Shown piece by piece: positions 8,889-17,410 of a DNA stretch of 64,000 nt. This stretch comes from Afipia massiliensis (GTDB taxonomy: Bacteria; Pseudomonadota; Alphaproteobacteria; Rhizobiales; Xanthobacteraceae). The stretch covers positions 1,737,501 through 1,801,500 of the forward strand of contig NZ_LBIA02000001.1 in assembly GCF_001006325.2 (NCBI RefSeq). The letters are read 5' to 3'. The translations under genes were made by a program, and so were the position numbers. Every line of letters starts with the position of its first letter. The first letter of the stretch is position 1. The notes under the pieces are model-generated. The model made no database searches and was not told the origin of the DNA. It saw only the letters and a list, made by a program, of their open reading frames with translations.

Positions 8889-9218
8889 CTAGGCTGGGCT
8901 GCCTTTCTTGTCTATGTCGGCTTCGCAGACAGCGACGTACTCCTCCATGAGGTCATCAATTTTTCGATATGCGTGCTCGAAAAGCTCTAACGCACCGATA
9001 AGGCAGTTGAGAACCAGACGCTCGGAATTTTTTGTGTCGCGCAGCCCGCGCCCGAAGTGCGTGATGAGAGTGTTATCATCACGGGTCGAAAAAATTGCTG
9101 CCGAGCCAGCCCAATTCGGATGAGCGATTTCGCTCAACCGTTCGTAAGCGCCGAAATAGCCGGGTATGATCTCGTCTAGTTTTTGAACCATGGTCAGTGC
9201 GTTGATTGCTTCGGGCAT
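8889..9218 (-). CDS. Small protein of unknown function, possibly a truncated C-terminal fragment
   Basis: The 109-residue product (MPEAINALTMVQKLDEII...) starts 12 bases after the stop of the recombinase gene on the same strand. An alternative start is MVQKLDEI at 9191. The text YERLSEIAHPNWAGSA resembles the C-terminal part of longer accessory proteins in which a helical domain ends in S-E-x-x-H-P. Its shortness and position right against the recombinase suggest either a read-through partner gene or a gene cut during integration. No motif gives a function. An 8-bp inverted repeat, GTCCTCAC at 8829-8836 and GTGAGGAC at 8881-8888, lies just after its stop and may form part of a terminator. Confidence 0.45.
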   Translation of the reverse strand: MPEAINALTMVQKLDEIIPGYFGAYERLSEIAHPNWAGSAAIFSTRDDNTLITHFGRGLRDTKNSERLVLNCLIGALELFEHAYRKIDDLMEEYVAVCEADIDKKGSPA

Positions 9219-9229
9219 ACGGCACCAAG

Positions 9230-10900
9230 TTAAGCCGCTCGCGTCGCTCGCGCGTCCTTTCTGGCTTCCTTCGCGGCTTCGTCGGCCTCGATCTGCGCTC
9301 GTGTGCGGCGGGCACGCTTGTGCGGTGCTGGCGGAGCTTTCAATGCCGAGATTCTGAACGCCGGATACTTTTCTATTTCAATCGACATCGTTTCAGCCCA
9401 CCGGTCGCCGTAGTCAAATCCGGAATTGGAGTTCTTCGGTCGGTGACCTGTGATGTGTCCTTCAACCTCTCTGTCCATTGGGATGCGCCGCGCCACGCTT
9501 TTGAATGTGTGTCTCCAACCATGATTCGGCTTGATACCGTCCGGAATCAGATTCTTGGAGTGCAGCCATTCGGCCAATCGCTCTGCAACTTTTTTGAATT
9601 GTGGGTTGCCGGCCTTACCGCCGCGTCCTCTATCTGGATCATAGAACAGCGGTTTTCCCGACTTCCGGCGGCGATCGACGTAGTCTAGGAAGCCTTGCTC
9701 TCTAAGGTGGGAATGGATCGGAACGGTACGCCACTGCGCTGTCTTCTCAAGCGACGGTTTGATCTGCATGCACCATATACCGGTCTCTTTGTCCTTGGCG
9801 ACGTCGTCCGGATAAAGCGACGTCACCTCATTGACCCTGGCTCCTGAATAGCAGCACAACCAAGGCAGCCAGCGACGGGCCGCAGCGGTCTCTTCAGAGA
9901 TCAGATGAGAGTGGCCGTCGAGCGTTGCTGTCAGGATGGCTTCAGCTTCCTTCTTGGTGAAGCCCTTCTTGCGTGGCCGCAGGCTGTTCGTAGCGACGCT
10001 ATTGCGGACCCTAATCTGCAAAAACGGATTTTGGGCCAGCCGTCGCCGCTCGACCATGAAGCCGGCCGTCGCCGACAACGATGCTATCCAGACGTCGCGG
10101 ATCGACTTTTCGGCGTAGCCCTCGGCCTTCAGATGGTCGGCCCACTTATAGCCATCCGCCGTTGTCATCTGGGCTAGGTCACGGTGTTTGAGCCACTTGC
10201 AGAACGCCGCGATCTTCGGTCGCCAGCGCTTCGCCGTCGGACCGTCCTTTCCGCCCTTCAAGGCACCATTCTCGACGTACTCCTCGAACGCCAACACCAA
10301 GTCGAGCTTGGGTGATGTTCTTTTCGGCAGCTTCTTCAGTTCCGGGTTAGCGCTATAATCGCCTTCAGCAGCTCGCCCCACGTCGGCCACCGCGTCCCGA
10401 CGAGCTCTAAGGTATAGCGGTTTGAACCTCTCTACATCGGCAGGCGAGGCGCTGACGCCCTCTCGCTGTAAAAATTCGCATACCGCCTCGTCTAGTGCCG
10501 CAGCGTCATCCGCGTTGTCGGGATCGGGTATGCCGGCGGCCATGCGCATGACCGAGAATCCGGTTGGGTTGGCTATGACTGCGTCCCGGGCGGTGATGTG
10601 TGCGACCCCGCGCAGGGCGTGCAGATCCTGATGTGACAGGGGTTCGATTTCCGGCACGAGGTTCGAAGCTGCTGCCGGCGCGACAAGGCGAGCCCATTCG
10701 GCTTCGATGGCTGCGGAAATTTGGCCTATACGCTGATTGGCCGTCCGGAGATCGGTAGTGTCTAAAGACCGCCAAACCTCACTCTTTCCAACAAGAGAGC
10801 GCAGCTTTTCGGGGACTTTTTTGCGGAGCCACCAAGTGTTGACCTGGCTACCGTTAGCTTTCTTGGGACGGATCGGAGTAGGCATTCTTACGCTCGGCAT
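9230..10900 (-). CDS. Tyrosine site-specific recombinase (DUF6538 integrase)
   Basis: The 556-residue protein starts with a DUF6538-like arm domain (NTWWLRKKVPEKLRSLVGKS, about residues 20-65) and ends in a phage-integrase catalytic domain. The tyrosine-recombinase set is visible: R355 in YSGARVNEV, a Lys near 380-390, H460 and R463 in NHGWRHTF, H486 in ITGHRP and the nucleophile Y497 in GFDYGD. It would integrate or excise the mobile element. It is transcribed leftwards, about 100 bases from the putative att copy at 10998-11014, and divergent from a second recombinase at 11112. An internal ATG six codons in (MPTPIRPKKANG) is an equally possible start. All catalytic residues are present, so it looks active. 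Confidence 0.85.
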   Translation of the reverse strand: MPSVRMPTPIRPKKANGSQVNTWWLRKKVPEKLRSLVGKSEVWRSLDTTDLRTANQRIGQISAAIEAEWARLVAPAAASNLVPEIEPLSHQDLHALRGVAHITARDAVIANPTGFSVMRMAAGIPDPDNADDAAALDEAVCEFLQREGVSASPADVERFKPLYLRARRDAVADVGRAAEGDYSANPELKKLPKRTSPKLDLVLAFEEYVENGALKGGKDGPTAKRWRPKIAAFCKWLKHRDLAQMTTADGYKWADHLKAEGYAEKSIRDVWIASLSATAGFMVERRRLAQNPFLQIRVRNSVATNSLRPRKKGFTKKEAEAILTATLDGHSHLISEETAAARRWLPWLCCYSGARVNEVTSLYPDDVAKDKETGIWCMQIKPSLEKTAQWRTVPIHSHLREQGFLDYVDRRRKSGKPLFYDPDRGRGGKAGNPQFKKVAERLAEWLHSKNLIPDGIKPNHGWRHTFKSVARRIPMDREVEGHITGHRPKNSNSGFDYGDRWAETMSIEIEKYPAFRISALKAPPAPHKRARRTRAQIEADEAAKEARKDARATRAA

Positions 10901-10997
10901 GGTGGAGAACCTCGGTGTAGAACCGACGGTTCAAGAAACCCCGAAACCAGCGTATAAAACTGTATCTATTGGGCTTTTCGCGTGCCTCGGTGGCGAG

Positions 10998-11014
10998 TCC
11001 CTCCCTCTCCGCCA
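10998..11014 (+). repeat. att-like direct repeat, copy 1 (tRNA-Ser 3' end)
   Basis: TCCCTCCCTCTCCGCCA here is identical to 24747-24763. The last bases, CTCTCCGCCA, match the acceptor 3' strand plus encoded CCA of the intact tRNA-Ser in this same window (43240-43249), and the preceding GAG resembles the T-arm end GAA of many tRNA-Ser genes. No complete tRNA precedes it. It lies in the gap between two divergent recombinase genes, where an attachment site is expected. Confidence 0.6.
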
Positions 11015-11015
11015 G

Positions 11016-11046
11016 TTTCGTGTAACCTGCTGGGTTACCAACGAAA
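11016..11046. other. Nested inverted repeat next to att-like site
   Basis: TTTCGT (11016-11021) and GTAACC (11022-11027) pair with ACGAAA (11041-11046) and GGTTAC (11033-11038) around a 5-base loop. It begins two bases after the att-like repeat and lies about 65 bases before the second recombinase start. It could be a recombinase core- or arm-binding site, or a regulatory hairpin in the leader of the recombinase transcript. Confidence 0.4.
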
Positions 11047-11089
11047 TTTCAGACAGTTATTCGGCGACTTCCTGAACTGGGACATAACC

Positions 11090-11100
11090 CTGGTACAGAA
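11090..11100 (+). repeat. CTGGTACAG repeat near left end of the right element
   Basis: CTGGTACAGAA occurs 12 bases upstream of the recombinase start codon. The same CTGGTACAG core is found twice near the opposite end of the element (24642-24650 and 24655-24663), about 85-105 bases inside the right att copy, while here it is about 75 bases inside the left copy. Matching end-proximal repeats are typical of recombinase arm sites. Confidence 0.4.
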
Positions 11101-11111
11101 CCGAATTTTTT

Positions 11112-12806
11112 ATGTCCTACTCGTCGCTTCATCTCGTGAAACGTGGCCGTAGCTACTATTTCCGGCGTGCGATACCGGACGATCTCGCAAGCCTACTATC
11201 TTCACGCGAGATCAAAATCTCTCTGCGCACTTCCGACGCAATTAACGGAAAAATACGCGCCCGGTATTTGAGCAGCACACTCGATTTGGCGTTCAGGGAT
11301 TTGCGACAGATGACAACGATCTCCAATGATGTGATCCGCGAGCGCGCGAAAGACTATTTCAAGAAGCGTCTAAGCCAATCGCTTGAACATGTGTTTCTTC
11401 TTCCGCTTGATAAGACGTGGGATCGGCTTGCTGGGGTAGGCTATCTGCAGGATCACGAGGCTGAACTCCGCGCAAGGCTAGCAGAGCAAAATTTCACTCC
11501 TAGCATTCAGTCAGACGCACTCGGTCTTTTGGACATCGCCAATCTCACCCCGGCGATAAAGGCTTCAGAGGCCTTCCATTACGCGTGTAACGCGATTACG
11601 CGCGCTAAAATCGAGGACGCTCGAATTCTGGCCGCCCAGTTCTCAGGGCAATATGACAAAACGTTACCGCTCGATCCATTGTTTGCCGGAATTGTTGTAA
11701 CGGAGCTTCCCCCGCTTCCTGGGGAAAAGCCAATTCAATTAGGTCACACGCTGGCGTCGGCAGCTGATGTATTTTTCAAGTTTAAAAGCAAGAATGATTG
11801 GACGGCAAAGACAGCGGCAGATGTCAAACGGGTCCTCGCCCTTGCGTTAGCCCGGATCGGAAGCGAGCGGCCAATCAATTCTGTTGGCATCGAAGATGTG
11901 AAGGCGGTTCGTGATGCCCTTGGGCTGCTTCCGCCAAATTACATGAAGGCATCATCTAATAAGGGGATCAGTGTTCAAGAAGCTATCGACGCGAACATCT
12001 CGGGCGTATCGCTCTCCATTAAAACCCAAGATAAGTACTTTACGATGTTCCGGCAGTTTCTGATCTGGGCTTCTAATGAAGGTTACATCGATAAGGTGCC
12101 GGGAGCCGGCGTAAAGGTTGCAGGGGTTTCAAAGCTTTTGGCGGGTGAACAACGGGGCCCGTATTCGCTTGATCAGCTGAAACAGATATTCTCATCGCCG
12201 ATTTACACGGGTCATAAATCTACTGTTGTTCGTCACAAGCCAGGAAAGCTGTTGATCCGGGATGGCAAGTTTTGGGTTCCGCTCATCGCGCTTTATTCTG
12301 GAATGCGCATGGGCGAAATCGTCCAGTTACTTGCTTCGGATATCAAGGTTGAAAGCGATATATGGTACTTTGATGTGAGTAAGGGCGAGGGAAAGTCTCT
12401 CAAGACAATCTCAAGCAAGCGCCGTGTCCCAATTCATCAGCTACTGATTAAGATGGGCTTTCTGAAGTATGTGAAAAGCTACGCCAGCAATCAGCGTTTA
12501 TTCCCTGAAATAGAAAAAGGAAAAGACGGATACCACTCACATAACTTGAGCAAATGGTGGGGAAGATATTCGAAGCAGGTTAAATTCAAGTCTCCCAAAA
12601 CGGCATTTCATTCCTTCCGGCATAATTTTTTGGATGCTCTTCAGCAACAAGGTTTGCCAGAGTATTTAAACAAGGCGCTGATGGGGCATGCGGATAAGAG
12701 CGTGCACAGCCAATATTCAAGTGGTGTAAAAGTCAGTGTTTTAAAGGAAGCGATAGACAAGGTGTCGTTTGATTTTGATCTTTCGCACCTCGCGTTAGAG
12801 AATTAA
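11112..12806 (+). CDS. Tyrosine site-specific recombinase (DUF6538 integrase)
   Basis: The 564-residue protein begins MSYSSLHLVKRGRSYYFRRA, the standard opening of DUF6538 recombinases, followed by a core-binding region (about 215-330) and a catalytic domain. Catalytic residues: R399 in YSGMRMGEI, K436 in SSKRRVP, H500 and R503 in FHSFRHN, H526 in LMGHADKS and the nucleophile Y535 in HSQYSSG. It is the likely integrase of the element that ends at 24763, lying about 100 bases inside the left att copy. It faces away from the related 556-residue recombinase. Codon use is noticeably AT-richer than that gene, pointing to a different origin. Confidence 0.85.
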   Translation: MSYSSLHLVKRGRSYYFRRAIPDDLASLLSSREIKISLRTSDAINGKIRARYLSSTLDLAFRDLRQMTTISNDVIRERAKDYFKKRLSQSLEHVFLLPLDKTWDRLAGVGYLQDHEAELRARLAEQNFTPSIQSDALGLLDIANLTPAIKASEAFHYACNAITRAKIEDARILAAQFSGQYDKTLPLDPLFAGIVVTELPPLPGEKPIQLGHTLASAADVFFKFKSKNDWTAKTAADVKRVLALALARIGSERPINSVGIEDVKAVRDALGLLPPNYMKASSNKGISVQEAIDANISGVSLSIKTQDKYFTMFRQFLIWASNEGYIDKVPGAGVKVAGVSKLLAGEQRGPYSLDQLKQIFSSPIYTGHKSTVVRHKPGKLLIRDGKFWVPLIALYSGMRMGEIVQLLASDIKVESDIWYFDVSKGEGKSLKTISSKRRVPIHQLLIKMGFLKYVKSYASNQRLFPEIEKGKDGYHSHNLSKWWGRYSKQVKFKSPKTAFHSFRHNFLDALQQQGLPEYLNKALMGHADKSVHSQYSSGVKVSVLKEAIDKVSFDFDLSHLALEN

Positions 12807-12958
12807 GGCGAGACCTATGCGGCGCTGACCGCATATTTTCTCAGGCGGACGTGCGGGGTGCATGGCCCCTGAACTGTGCCACCTCGCGAAAAACCATTTG
12901 TGCCAGGAGACAATCGATCCCTAGTTAGGTCATCGATATAATCTCGCTGGAGGGTGCG

Positions 12959-14071
12959 GTGGCTTCTCAACTTCCACTAGTTGTTTCGGATACTAGTCAG
13001 CTTACGCTTGCGGATAAGCAAAGGCGGACGGCTACTGCCGAGCTCTCGCTATCCTACGGGCCGAAATCGCTTTGGTTGGTAAACATCAATGGGTTTGTCG
13101 GGCCAACAATTTTCTCAGCGAGCGTGACATCAGCTGTTCCTGAGAAAATCATTCAAGAGCCCTTTTTCAAAGAGCCGCCAGCCCTTCATGCCACACAATG
13201 TCACCTTCATAAGTATGAGTACCAAGGTGTGGTGCATACTGAGAAAACGATTACGACAGAGCCGCAACATATAATCGACTGCCGAACTTTGAGCGCCACC
13301 GCTCTGCGTCGAAAATACAAGGCTGAGGCAAGCTCTCATCGAAATATGCTCCACCGAGCACTGAGGCGTGGGAATGTCATCCATCCCGATTTTCAGAAGT
13401 TCTGCAGCTTTCTGACGCACATTGGCCCCGTGCCATGCGGGGGAGCATCGTTGGATCGCATCAGCAACGACGACCTGGAATACGCTCCGGGTAAAGTGCG
13501 GTGGGCGGACAGGCGAACCCAAAATTCAAACAAGGGCGACACCTTGCTCTTTCAATGTTCGCGTTCAAATAAGAACTATACAGCGTCGCGCCTGGCAAAG
13601 CTTCAGAAGGTATCGCCAAACACTATCCGGACGCGCCTAGCGCGGGGGTGGAGCGACGACGAAATAATTGAAGGCAAGCGCCAAGACAGGTCGCTCCGAT
13701 CTAGGCACATATCTCAACAGTCTTACCTTCACAAACAAAATGATCGTACTCAGCTTCCGACCCGCGAAAAGACGAGCGGCGAACTTGCATGGGAGAAAAG
13801 AGCTAAAACTGCTCAGTGGTATCGTGATCACGAAGGCGAGGAATATTGTATAGCTGATCTCCAAACGCTCAATGAAGTTGCCGGTGAGTGTGGCTTAAGT
13901 ATTAGCCGCGAGGCCCTTAAGCGAAAGTTCGCCAAATGGTGGCCGGATTGGAAGCCCCACCTGCGGATAGACCGCCTACCGGATTGGGCCAAGGAAATGA
14001 TTGCGGAGATCGAGGGGTGTTCTCTGATAGAGATTGCGCAGCGCAAGGGTCAGTTGCACGATCTTCTTTAA
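12959..14071 (+). CDS. HNH-like phage/plasmid protein of unknown function
   Basis: GTG start at 12959, supported by GGAGGG five bases before; 370 residues. Residues about 158-185 read CGGASLDRISNDDLEYAP followed by GKVRWADRRTQNSNKG. This L-D-R-I-x-N-D ... Y-x-P-x-N-V-R-W-A pattern is a signature of many small phage and plasmid proteins related to HNH endonucleases, although the paired catalytic His is not clear here. After it come two stretches resembling helix-turn-helix segments (TASRLAKLQKVSPNTIRTRL, about 205-225, and the region near 300-320). It might bind or nick DNA. It follows the recombinase after 150 bases on the same strand and shares its AT-rich character. Confidence 0.5.
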   Translation: MASQLPLVVSDTSQLTLADKQRRTATAELSLSYGPKSLWLVNINGFVGPTIFSASVTSAVPEKIIQEPFFKEPPALHATQCHLHKYEYQGVVHTEKTITTEPQHIIDCRTLSATALRRKYKAEASSHRNMLHRALRRGNVIHPDFQKFCSFLTHIGPVPCGGASLDRISNDDLEYAPGKVRWADRRTQNSNKGDTLLFQCSRSNKNYTASRLAKLQKVSPNTIRTRLARGWSDDEIIEGKRQDRSLRSRHISQQSYLHKQNDRTQLPTREKTSGELAWEKRAKTAQWYRDHEGEEYCIADLQTLNEVAGECGLSISREALKRKFAKWWPDWKPHLRIDRLPDWAKEMIAEIEGCSLIEIAQRKGQLHDLL

Positions 14072-14154
14072 GAGGCTTGAAAACGCGTCGTGCCGCCACC
14101 GTGCTATGCGGGTAACTTGTCCTGAAAAAAGTCGTATGTTGAAAAACTACAAGC

Positions 14155-14373
14155 TCAGTGTTGAAAAAGAGCAGCTAAGTCAGCTTTGCGGTACATTAAT
14201 TTTCGGCTCTGCTTTACTCGGGGCGGCATTTTGCCAGCAGCCTGCAGTCGTCGAAGTGTCCGTACCGAAAGGCCGTACTGAACGGCTGTCTGTTTAATAG
14301 AAAGAAGGGGAGAGTTTTCGGCGCGTGTGCGCAGCACGTCCAAGTCTGGAAAGTGTTCGCCATCCCTGAGCAT
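14155..14373 (-). CDS. AlpA/excisionase-like helix-turn-helix protein
   Basis: The 72-residue product is almost entirely one MerR-type winged helix-turn-helix: LLSIKQTAVQYGLSVRTLRR, then LQAAGKMPPRVKQSRKLMYR and KADLAAL. The order (HTH, two-residue turn, basic wing, helix starting x-x-D-L-x-A) is that of AlpA and excisionase (HTH_17) proteins, which steer recombinase direction or activate element genes. Its position 1.35 kb downstream of the integrase in an integrative element fits an excisionase or recombination directionality factor. The N-terminal 20 residues are unlike AlpA and may come from an upstream start choice. Confidence 0.6.
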   Translation of the reverse strand: MLRDGEHFPDLDVLRTRAENSPLLSIKQTAVQYGLSVRTLRRLQAAGKMPPRVKQSRKLMYRKADLAALFQH

Positions 14374-14778
14374 GTGTATCCCTGTGCATCTTCAACAGTT
14401 AAGTTTGCATAGTTCCGCAAATGCGTCCGGTAAACAATGCCAGGCAGCTTTAATGGTCGCAAGTGCGTGCCGATCCTTTCGGGGACATGCGTCACTGAGG
14501 GACATGCTCAGGGACACGGGGAAAAGACGTCGGATACCCCCTTTGAAAATGAATAGGCTGCTCCCATCAAAGCTTTAGCAGTCATTGAGCCATCGTTTCT
14601 TGGTGATGGAAAAGTGTACCTCTAAGGGCATCCCCGCTCAGGACACCGTCTCGGCGCGAAGCTGTCGGCGGAGTGTATCGGAGGCGCATAAGAGGACACC
14701 CCTTTACAAGGTGAAGATCAGGATCATCGTCTATAGTGGGTTTTAAGTTTCACGCTCCCCGCAACAAGCGAGGAGAGC
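14374..14778. other. Non-coding gap of about 400 bases
   Basis: I see no convincing gene here; short frames on both strands have no family resemblance or RBS. It must contain the divergent promoters of the excisionase-like gene and of the gene at 14779. Just before the latter start, GAGGAGAGC gives an RBS and partly pairs with GCTCCCCGC upstream, so a small hairpin could cover the RBS. Confidence 0.4.
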
Positions 14779-15867
14779 ATGAACGGACGAACGATTTTAC
14801 AAGATGCCAAAGATCGGCTGGCCGACGAGGTTCTTGGGACAGCCATCGCAGTTCCGGAGCCTTTAGCGGTTTCCCCATGGGTGGCGATGAGCCTGCTTCA
14901 GAAGGCAATCCGCCGAAGTGAGACGGCACTCGCGTTGCAGGCTGCAGTGACGCTACTGCAATTGTCACCCGAACGCCTCTGGCGTCGGATCGGCTGCGTC
15001 GCATTCGAAGATGTGGGAGTAGCCGAACTCGAATGGCTATCGGTAACTACCGCCGCTCTATCGGGGAAACGCTATCGGACGAGCATCGGGAGCGAATGGC
15101 AGATTGCTAGCTACCTCGTCTCTCGAATGTCCCAAGGCAGTCAGTGCCGAAGCGCGGATGACCTGCTCCTTACTGCCGAATTGCACCCCAGGTATCGACG
15201 AGCGCGCAGCGAGCTTGCAGGCAAATCCACCGCAGATTTGTTGCGTATCGTATCCGGCTCGGCAGACCTTCCGGTTCGGGCAATTGCCGCCTGGTACGCT
15301 ATTGGAACAGATCGCCGTCCATCACCCTACCTCTTTGAACGCAAGGGCGATCCCGGCGCACTGTTTGACTGGATGTGCGAGGCCGGGCTTCCTCACACCG
15401 TCGTTGAAATATCGAGAGAGGGTTTCCGCAGGGTGGGCGAAGTCCTTTGCCCGTTTGTCGCTCTACTGAGTTCGACACACCTTCCGGCGCAGTTACCAAC
15501 CGAGGCGGATACCTTTCCCCCGGAAGTATTGATCGGCGACGGCATACCGAGTTGGGCGTTCGATATGTATACGCGAGAAGGTAGGGCCGCGTACCAAGCT
15601 TTCCTGCGGGGAAACAGCCAAAGCGCCAAATGGGTTCGAACATTCGTTCCTAAGCCGGAGCGGGTCCAATTTCTCGGGACGGCGATATTCCGCGTCGAGG
15701 GTGGTCTGGTCAAAAACCGCCTTCGTTGGGACACCGGGGATTGGCTGAAGCGTTCCGTCGATATCGAGTGCCACGGTCCGCGTTGTTCTGACGCCACGGA
15801 GCTATTGGCTCTCGTACGGGCCGATATTCCCAGCATCAACGAGGCGAGGGCAGCCCATGTCGGATGA
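14779..15867 (+). CDS. Protein with RarA/MgsA C-terminal-like helical region, recombinase partner
   Basis: The 362-residue protein has at about residues 38-75 the text SLLQKAIRRSETALALQAAV and then PERLWRRIGCVAFEDVGVAEL. This resembles the helical collar domain of RarA/MgsA clamp-loader-type AAA+ proteins (A-L-x-K-[AS]-[IV]-R ... A-L ... A-x-E-D-[IV]-G). There is no Walker A or B, so the ATPase part is absent. It overlaps the following recombinase gene by 11 bases, implying translational coupling and a joint role, perhaps a recombinase accessory factor. A strong GAGGAGAG RBS precedes the ATG at 14779. The domain reading is moderate; the function is inferred from the pairing. Confidence 0.5.
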   Translation: MNGRTILQDAKDRLADEVLGTAIAVPEPLAVSPWVAMSLLQKAIRRSETALALQAAVTLLQLSPERLWRRIGCVAFEDVGVAELEWLSVTTAALSGKRYRTSIGSEWQIASYLVSRMSQGSQCRSADDLLLTAELHPRYRRARSELAGKSTADLLRIVSGSADLPVRAIAAWYAIGTDRRPSPYLFERKGDPGALFDWMCEAGLPHTVVEISREGFRRVGEVLCPFVALLSSTHLPAQLPTEADTFPPEVLIGDGIPSWAFDMYTREGRAAYQAFLRGNSQSAKWVRTFVPKPERVQFLGTAIFRVEGGLVKNRLRWDTGDWLKRSVDIECHGPRCSDATELLALVRADIPSINEARAAHVG

Positions 15868-16840
15868 TCTAAATCGCTATAATCCTCCATTCTCGAGACC
15901 CAAAAAACCCGAATTGGCACACCTCAGTGCAATTAATGACAGGCCTGAACTTACAGATAAAGTTCGGGCATATGTTCGTGAGAGCCTGTCTCCAAGTACT
16001 CAAATCGCTTATCTCAGCGACCTTCTTCATTTTGAGGGCTGGGGCGGGCGTATTCCTGCCTCACCCGAGACGGTGGCGGAATACATCGTCGCACACGCTG
16101 ACAGTCTTAGTGTTGCCACCCTCAACCGACGTCTTGCCGCAATAAGCAAAGCCCATCGATCCCATGGCCTAGCCACCCCAACATCCACCGAACTCGTCAA
16201 ATCTACAGTACAGGGCTTAAGACGCATCAAAGGTAGCGCTCAGCGACAGGCTAAGCCCCTCATGAAGGAAGACTTAGTGGCAGTACTGGACGTTATCGGA
16301 GGGCGGCCTAAGGACGTGCGCGATTGCGCACTGCTTCTACTAGGTTTCGCGGGCGGCTTCCGAAGGTCTGAGTTAGTCGGGTTGGCTTGCACAGACGTTG
16401 AACCTGTCCGTCAGGGTATTGTAGTCAACCTCCGCCGCTCAAAAACCGATCAGAACGGGGAAGGGCGTAAAATCGGTATTCCGCGCGCAAAGGGCCGGTG
16501 GTGCCCGGTTGCGTCGCTAGAACAATGGCTAGATCGCTCTGGCATCACCGAAGGCGCCCTGTTCAGACCAATCGACCGTCATCATCGAATTGGCATGAAA
16601 CCGCTGTCAGGCGAGGCTGTATGCCTGATCGTAAGGGATCGGGTTCGGTCGGCTGGTATCAATCCAGTCGGTTACTCGGGTCACAGTCTCCGGGCGGGGC
16701 TTGCCACCAGCGCAGCTCAGGCGGGTGTATCGAGTTGGAAAATTCGTCAACAAACAGGGCACGCGTCGGATGCGATGCTTGCCCGGTACATTCGGGACGG
16801 AGAGCTTTTCACAGCTAACGCAGCGGGAGCACTGCTTTGA
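15857..16840 (+). CDS. XerC/D-like tyrosine recombinase
   Basis: At 327 residues this is the size of Xer and simple integrases. A SAM-like core-binding domain (about 30-125, SPSTQIAYLSDLLHFEGW) precedes the catalytic domain with R169 in GGFRRSELVGL, K196 in RRSKTDQ, H276 and R279 in GHSLRAGLAT, H302 in TGHASDAM and the nucleophile Y311 in LARYIRDG. It overlaps the preceding RarA-C-like gene. It is distinct from the two DUF6538 integrases and, being internal to the element, may derive from another inserted element or act on cargo shuffling. It ends 19 bases from the convergent membrane-anchor gene at 16859. Confidence 0.85.
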   Translation: MSDDLNRYNPPFSRPKKPELAHLSAINDRPELTDKVRAYVRESLSPSTQIAYLSDLLHFEGWGGRIPASPETVAEYIVAHADSLSVATLNRRLAAISKAHRSHGLATPTSTELVKSTVQGLRRIKGSAQRQAKPLMKEDLVAVLDVIGGRPKDVRDCALLLLGFAGGFRRSELVGLACTDVEPVRQGIVVNLRRSKTDQNGEGRKIGIPRAKGRWCPVASLEQWLDRSGITEGALFRPIDRHHRIGMKPLSGEAVCLIVRDRVRSAGINPVGYSGHSLRAGLATSAAQAGVSSWKIRQQTGHASDAMLARYIRDGELFTANAAGALL

Positions 16841-16858
16841 AAAAGCATTCCATCGCGG

Positions 16859-17410
16859 TCATGTGTCTGGTTTTGCCCACAAGGCCGGGTTCGTTTTGCC
16901 TTCCTTCCACCAAGTTGGCAGGGAAAGTGATCGATGGCGGTTCTCGCCCATGGTGCGTGCTGCACTCGAGAAAGGCATTGTATTGTGATGTGCTTTACGT
17001 ATTCCAAGGATAACGGCCGAAGCCGTCTGCATTGAAAGCCTTGTACGCAGTACATCCGCTTCGCGCTTTTCTTCAGTGAATTCCCCGCCGGTAAGTGCGT
17101 CTAGTAATTCAGACATCAACTCGTCGAGGATTGCAGCTTCTTCGGGTGAAAACCTTAATCGCAACTCAGCGTACAACCCGTCGCACAGGTCCTGCGCTCC
17201 CCTTATTCTGGCTTCTGCAAGGAGCGCTTTGTTCTGCTCATCATATTTTGTCGACCAGTATTCAGAGGCCTCCAAAGCGACGCTGTGGACTGCCTCGCAA
17301 ACTTCGTCGCATCGCGAAGCAAATTCGTCACGCCGCATTTTCCAAAAGTTAAATATTGCTCCCACAAGAGCGCCAATCAATGCGCCAATTAAACCCGAGA
17401 GAAGGATCAT
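16859..17410 (-). CDS. Membrane-anchored helical protein, third gene of GHKL-STAS cassette
   Basis: The 183-residue protein has one N-terminal transmembrane helix (ILLSGLIGALIGALVGAIF, glycine zipper-like, residues 2-20) followed by a basic turn (KMRRDEF) and a long soluble, probably helical part extending into the cytoplasm. Its ATG overlaps the stop of the DUF4325 gene by four bases, so the three genes 18917-16859 form one operon. The C-terminus carries PTWWKEGKTNPALW. No family is recognised. In a partner-switching arrangement it could be the membrane target or effector whose activity is released by the STAS-like protein; that is inference from gene order only. Confidence 0.55.
   Translation of the reverse strand: MILLSGLIGALIGALVGAIFNFWKMRRDEFASRCDEVCEAVHSVALEASEYWSTKYDEQNKALLAEARIRGAQDLCDGLYAELRLRFSPEEAAILDELMSELLDALTGGEFTEEKREADVLRTRLSMQTASAVILGIRKAHHNTMPFSSAARTMGENRHRSLSLPTWWKEGKTNPALWAKPDT

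Larger units (their letters stand above)
1..11014. mobile_element. Left integrative element (partial): Gabija-bearing island
   Basis: The stretch from the left edge to the att-like copy at 10998-11014 holds only accessory genes (unknowns, UPF0489, DUF5623, Gabija) and a tyrosine recombinase close to that copy. I infer an integrative element whose other end, probably next to an intact tRNA-Ser gene, is outside the window. The recombinase sits at the end away from the proposed tRNA, which is less usual, so an alternative is that both divergent recombinases belong to a composite element with an internal att copy. Confidence 0.45.
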
